Shown here piece by piece: positions 6,511 through 7,687 of a stretch of 7,687 bases of DNA. Below the pieces are notes generated by a model. The model saw nothing but the letters and a program-made list of their open reading frames with translations. It made no database searches and was not told the origin of the DNA. Source of the stretch: Limnovirga sp038203525 (GTDB lineage: Bacteria > Bacteroidota > Bacteroidia > Chitinophagales > Chitinophagaceae); contig JBBRDW010000163.1 in NCBI GenBank assembly GCA_038203525.1, positions 1 to 7,687 of the forward strand. Direction: 5' to 3'. A program made the position numbers and the translations under genes. Every line of letters begins with the position of its first letter. Within the stretch, counting starts at the first letter, position 1.

Positions 6511-6534
6511 GATGTTGGTCAGGCGACCAACATC
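6511..6534. repeat. Perfect 10-bp hairpin in the divergent intergenic region
   Basis: GATGTTGGTC (6511-6520), loop AGGC, then GACCAACATC (6525-6534) form a perfect 10-bp inverted repeat. No T-run follows, so it is not a canonical terminator, and it lies upstream of both flanking genes. Nearby, GAGCTT (6478-6483) and AAGCTC (6495-6500) also pair. It could be a REP-like palindrome, a regulator site or an mRNA leader structure for the downstream gene; the sequence alone does not decide. Confidence 0.6.
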
Positions 6535-6681
6535 GGCGAACACTCTTTTACTTTTAGTTCTGTAGTCGACAATGCCAGTGCATCAAGGTTATTTGTTTTT
6601 TAATGCGGTAATCTTTCCTTTCTGTAACTATAGTTAACTTGCCACTCTATTGTAGTAATTATCTATAAAATTATTTCTCCC

Positions 6682-6688
6682 AACTTTG
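6682..6688 (+). promoter_or_regulatory. Possible -7 box of the DsbA-family gene
   Basis: With the base before it, AACTTTG reads CAACTTTG, one mismatch from TAnnTTTG, and ends four bases before the ATG. No clear -33 TTTG is found at the normal distance, so confidence is low. Confidence 0.3.
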
Positions 6689-6692
6689 AAGC

Positions 6693-7343
6693 ATGAAACC
6701 ACTACTTATATATTGCTACGATGCCTATTGTGGCTGGTGCTATGGCTTTAGTCCGGTAATTAAAAAGGTTGCCGCCGATTACCAAGATCGTCTTGATATG
6801 GATGTGCTTTCTGGCGGCATGATTATTACGGAAAAGCCGGTTGCTATTGCCGCTACCGCGGGTTACATTCAAGGGGCGTATAAAAGGGTTGAAGAAATTA
6901 CCGGCATTAAATTCGGGGAAGATTATCTCTGGCATATTTTTAATCCGGAGCAAAGCGATTGGTTCCCAAACTCAGAAAAGCCGGCTGTGGCGCTATGTGT
7001 GTTTAAGGAATTTCACCGTGGAAAAGTGGTTGAATTTGCGGCAGACTTACAGTATGCGTTGCACTACGAAGGCCGCGACCTTACGGATAATGAAGCTTAC
7101 CGTCATTTGCTGGATAATTATAATATTGATCCGGAAATTTTTTATGACCGCTTGAAAAGCGATAAATATAAAGAGAAAGCCTATTACGAATTCTCGCTGG
7201 TAAAGCAGTTAAATGTTACCGGCTATCCGGCTGTGTTTTTGCAAATTGCTGATACAAAGTTCTACCTGGTAGCACAGGGTTTTACTGATTATAAAACCCT
7301 GCATGAAAGAATTGAAAAGGTATTGAAGGAAACAAACACCTGA
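6693..7343 (+). CDS. DsbA-family thioredoxin-fold protein (predicted disulfide isomerase, COG3531-like)
   Basis: The 216-residue protein starts directly with the first beta-strand of a thioredoxin fold (MKPLLIYCYD), followed by the redox motif Cys13-Gly-Trp-Cys16. The middle is a helical insertion of the DsbA type (about residues 45-165, including ITEKPVAIAATAGYIQGAY), then VTGYPAVFLQI (175-185), whose Pro179 fits the cis-proline loop next to the active site, and a final helix. There is no signal peptide, so it should act in the cytoplasm, unlike classical DsbA. The start YCYDAYCGWCYGF resembles the predicted protein-disulfide isomerases of COG3531; FrnE-like or glutathione-transferase-kappa-like relatives are alternatives. 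Substrate unknown. An additional Cys8 lies five residues before the CXXC. The gene stands alone, divergent from the helicase and convergent with the permease fragment. Confidence 0.87.
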   Translation: MKPLLIYCYDAYCGWCYGFSPVIKKVAADYQDRLDMDVLSGGMIITEKPVAIAATAGYIQGAYKRVEEITGIKFGEDYLWHIFNPEQSDWFPNSEKPAVALCVFKEFHRGKVVEFAADLQYALHYEGRDLTDNEAYRHLLDNYNIDPEIFYDRLKSDKYKEKAYYEFSLVKQLNVTGYPAVFLQIADTKFYLVAQGFTDYKTLHERIEKVLKETNT

Positions 7344-7356
7344 TTGGTTATCAGGT
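7338..7356 (+). terminator. Hairpin overlapping the DsbA-family stop codon (weak terminator candidate)
   Basis: ACCTGAT (7338-7344) and ATCAGGT (7350-7356) form a perfect 7-bp stem with loop TGGTT. The stop codon TGA (7341-7343) lies inside the left arm. No T-run follows, so intrinsic termination is doubtful; it may protect the 3' end of the message. Confidence 0.35.
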
Positions 7357-7430
7357 TAATATTGACTGTGCAGCACAAACCTGCGAAATTGGACAGGGGC
7401 TTGTTGAGGCTGAAGTCTATAACATGATAA

Positions 7431-7509
7431 AAGCAGAATAGACTTAAGAATGTACAAGAGTGCGACGCAACAAAAGCTTCATTTATATTCTGCTGCCCGG
7501 CCCCAAAAA
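7431..7509 (+). repeat. Interspersed intergenic repeat, copy F
   Basis: Plus-strand copy with head AAGCAGAATAG (7431-7441), the perfect 19-base core at 7452-7470, CAACAAAAGCTT as in copy B, and the tail TGCCCGGCCCCAAAAA (7494-7509). Core to tail is 58 bases. It fills most of the gap between the convergent DsbA-family gene and the ABC permease, and ends one base before the complement of the permease stop codon. Confidence 0.82.
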
Positions 7510-7510
7510 T

Positions 7511-7687
7511 TTACATTCTTTTTTTATAATTAAATATTGCCCAGCTATTAAGAACAATGGCAAAGCCAAACATGATGAGTAACTGGTTCGTGATGTCTTT
7601 TAATGTGCTGCCTTTAATAACTACCATTCTTACTATCTCAATAAAGTAAGCAACAGGATTGAATTTGGTAATCCATTGTGCCCAAAC
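7511..7687 (-). CDS. ABC-2 type transporter permease, C-terminal fragment
   Basis: The minus strand carries an open frame of 58 codons plus TAA (complement at 7511-7513), entering from the right edge with no stop. The peptide contains WITKFNPVAYFIEIVRMVVI, followed by a short loop KGSTLKDI, a hydrophobic helix LLIMFGFAIVLNSWAIF and a basic end NYKKRM. The NP-x-x-Y-x-x-E-x-x-R pattern followed by a last membrane helix and a short Lys/Arg tail is typical of ABC-2 family inner-membrane permeases (ABC exporters; in Bacteroidota often paired with an ATPase gene). The substrate cannot be told. Only the C-terminus is in the window; the start and any ATPase partner lie to the right. Confidence 0.82.
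   Translation of the reverse strand, partial: VWAQWITKFNPVAYFIEIVRMVVIKGSTLKDITNQLLIMFGFAIVLNSWAIFNYKKRM

Noticed and set aside
7316..7441. A reading frame of about 41 codons overlapping the 3' end of the DsbA-family gene, with a plausible-looking amino acid mix
   Set aside because: It has no early start codon, begins inside the other gene in a different frame, runs into repeat copy F, and matches no family I know. The DsbA-family protein is already full length, so a frameshifted C-terminus is unlikely.
80..7509. CRISPR array made of the 19-base core repeats
   Set aside because: The copies are one or more kilobases apart, in both orientations, with homologous flanks rather than unique spacers, and no cas genes are visible.

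Overview
The window reads as a stretch of a Bacteroidota chromosome, most likely from the Chitinophagaceae or a close relative. The protein sequences look typical of that phylum, Shine-Dalgarno sequences are mostly absent, and several starts are preceded by boxes resembling the Bacteroidota -7 element TAnnTTTG. This placement is inference from sequence style; no database was searched. There are six complete genes and one gene fragment, all intact and apparently housekeeping or general-metabolism genes.

Layout from left to right. Positions 1-532 hold no recognisable gene but contain the first copy of an intergenic repeat. Next come a plus-strand ACP phosphodiesterase (acpH, 533-1126), a secreted DUF2911 protein (1220-1774), a 348-base gap with a second repeat copy and two adjoining palindromes, and a 3-oxoacyl-ACP synthase III (fabH, 2123-3142). 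A third repeat copy and a strong bidirectional terminator (3346-3379) separate fabH from two minus-strand genes: an exported protein with an Asp-box that is probably a beta-propeller (3426-4751), and a DEAD-box RNA helicase with a DbpA-type RNA-binding tail (5028-6350). A divergent intergenic region with a fourth repeat copy and a perfect 10-bp hairpin leads to a plus-strand cytoplasmic DsbA-family protein with a CGWC motif (6693-7343). A fifth repeat copy then runs up to the stop codon of a minus-strand ABC-2 type transporter permease, cut off by the window edge (7511-7687).

The genes do not form one pathway or an obvious operon. Most have their own upstream gap. The only functional link I see is that AcpH and FabH both act on acyl carrier protein chemistry.

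I see no defence system, CRISPR array, transposase, prophage or RNA gene. The most notable unexplained structure is an interspersed intergenic repeat of about 78-86 bp, present five times in 7.7 kb and in both orientations. It has a nearly invariant 19-base core (GTACAAGAGTGCGACGCAA) and conserved outer blocks. A possible degenerate sixth copy lies near 4933.
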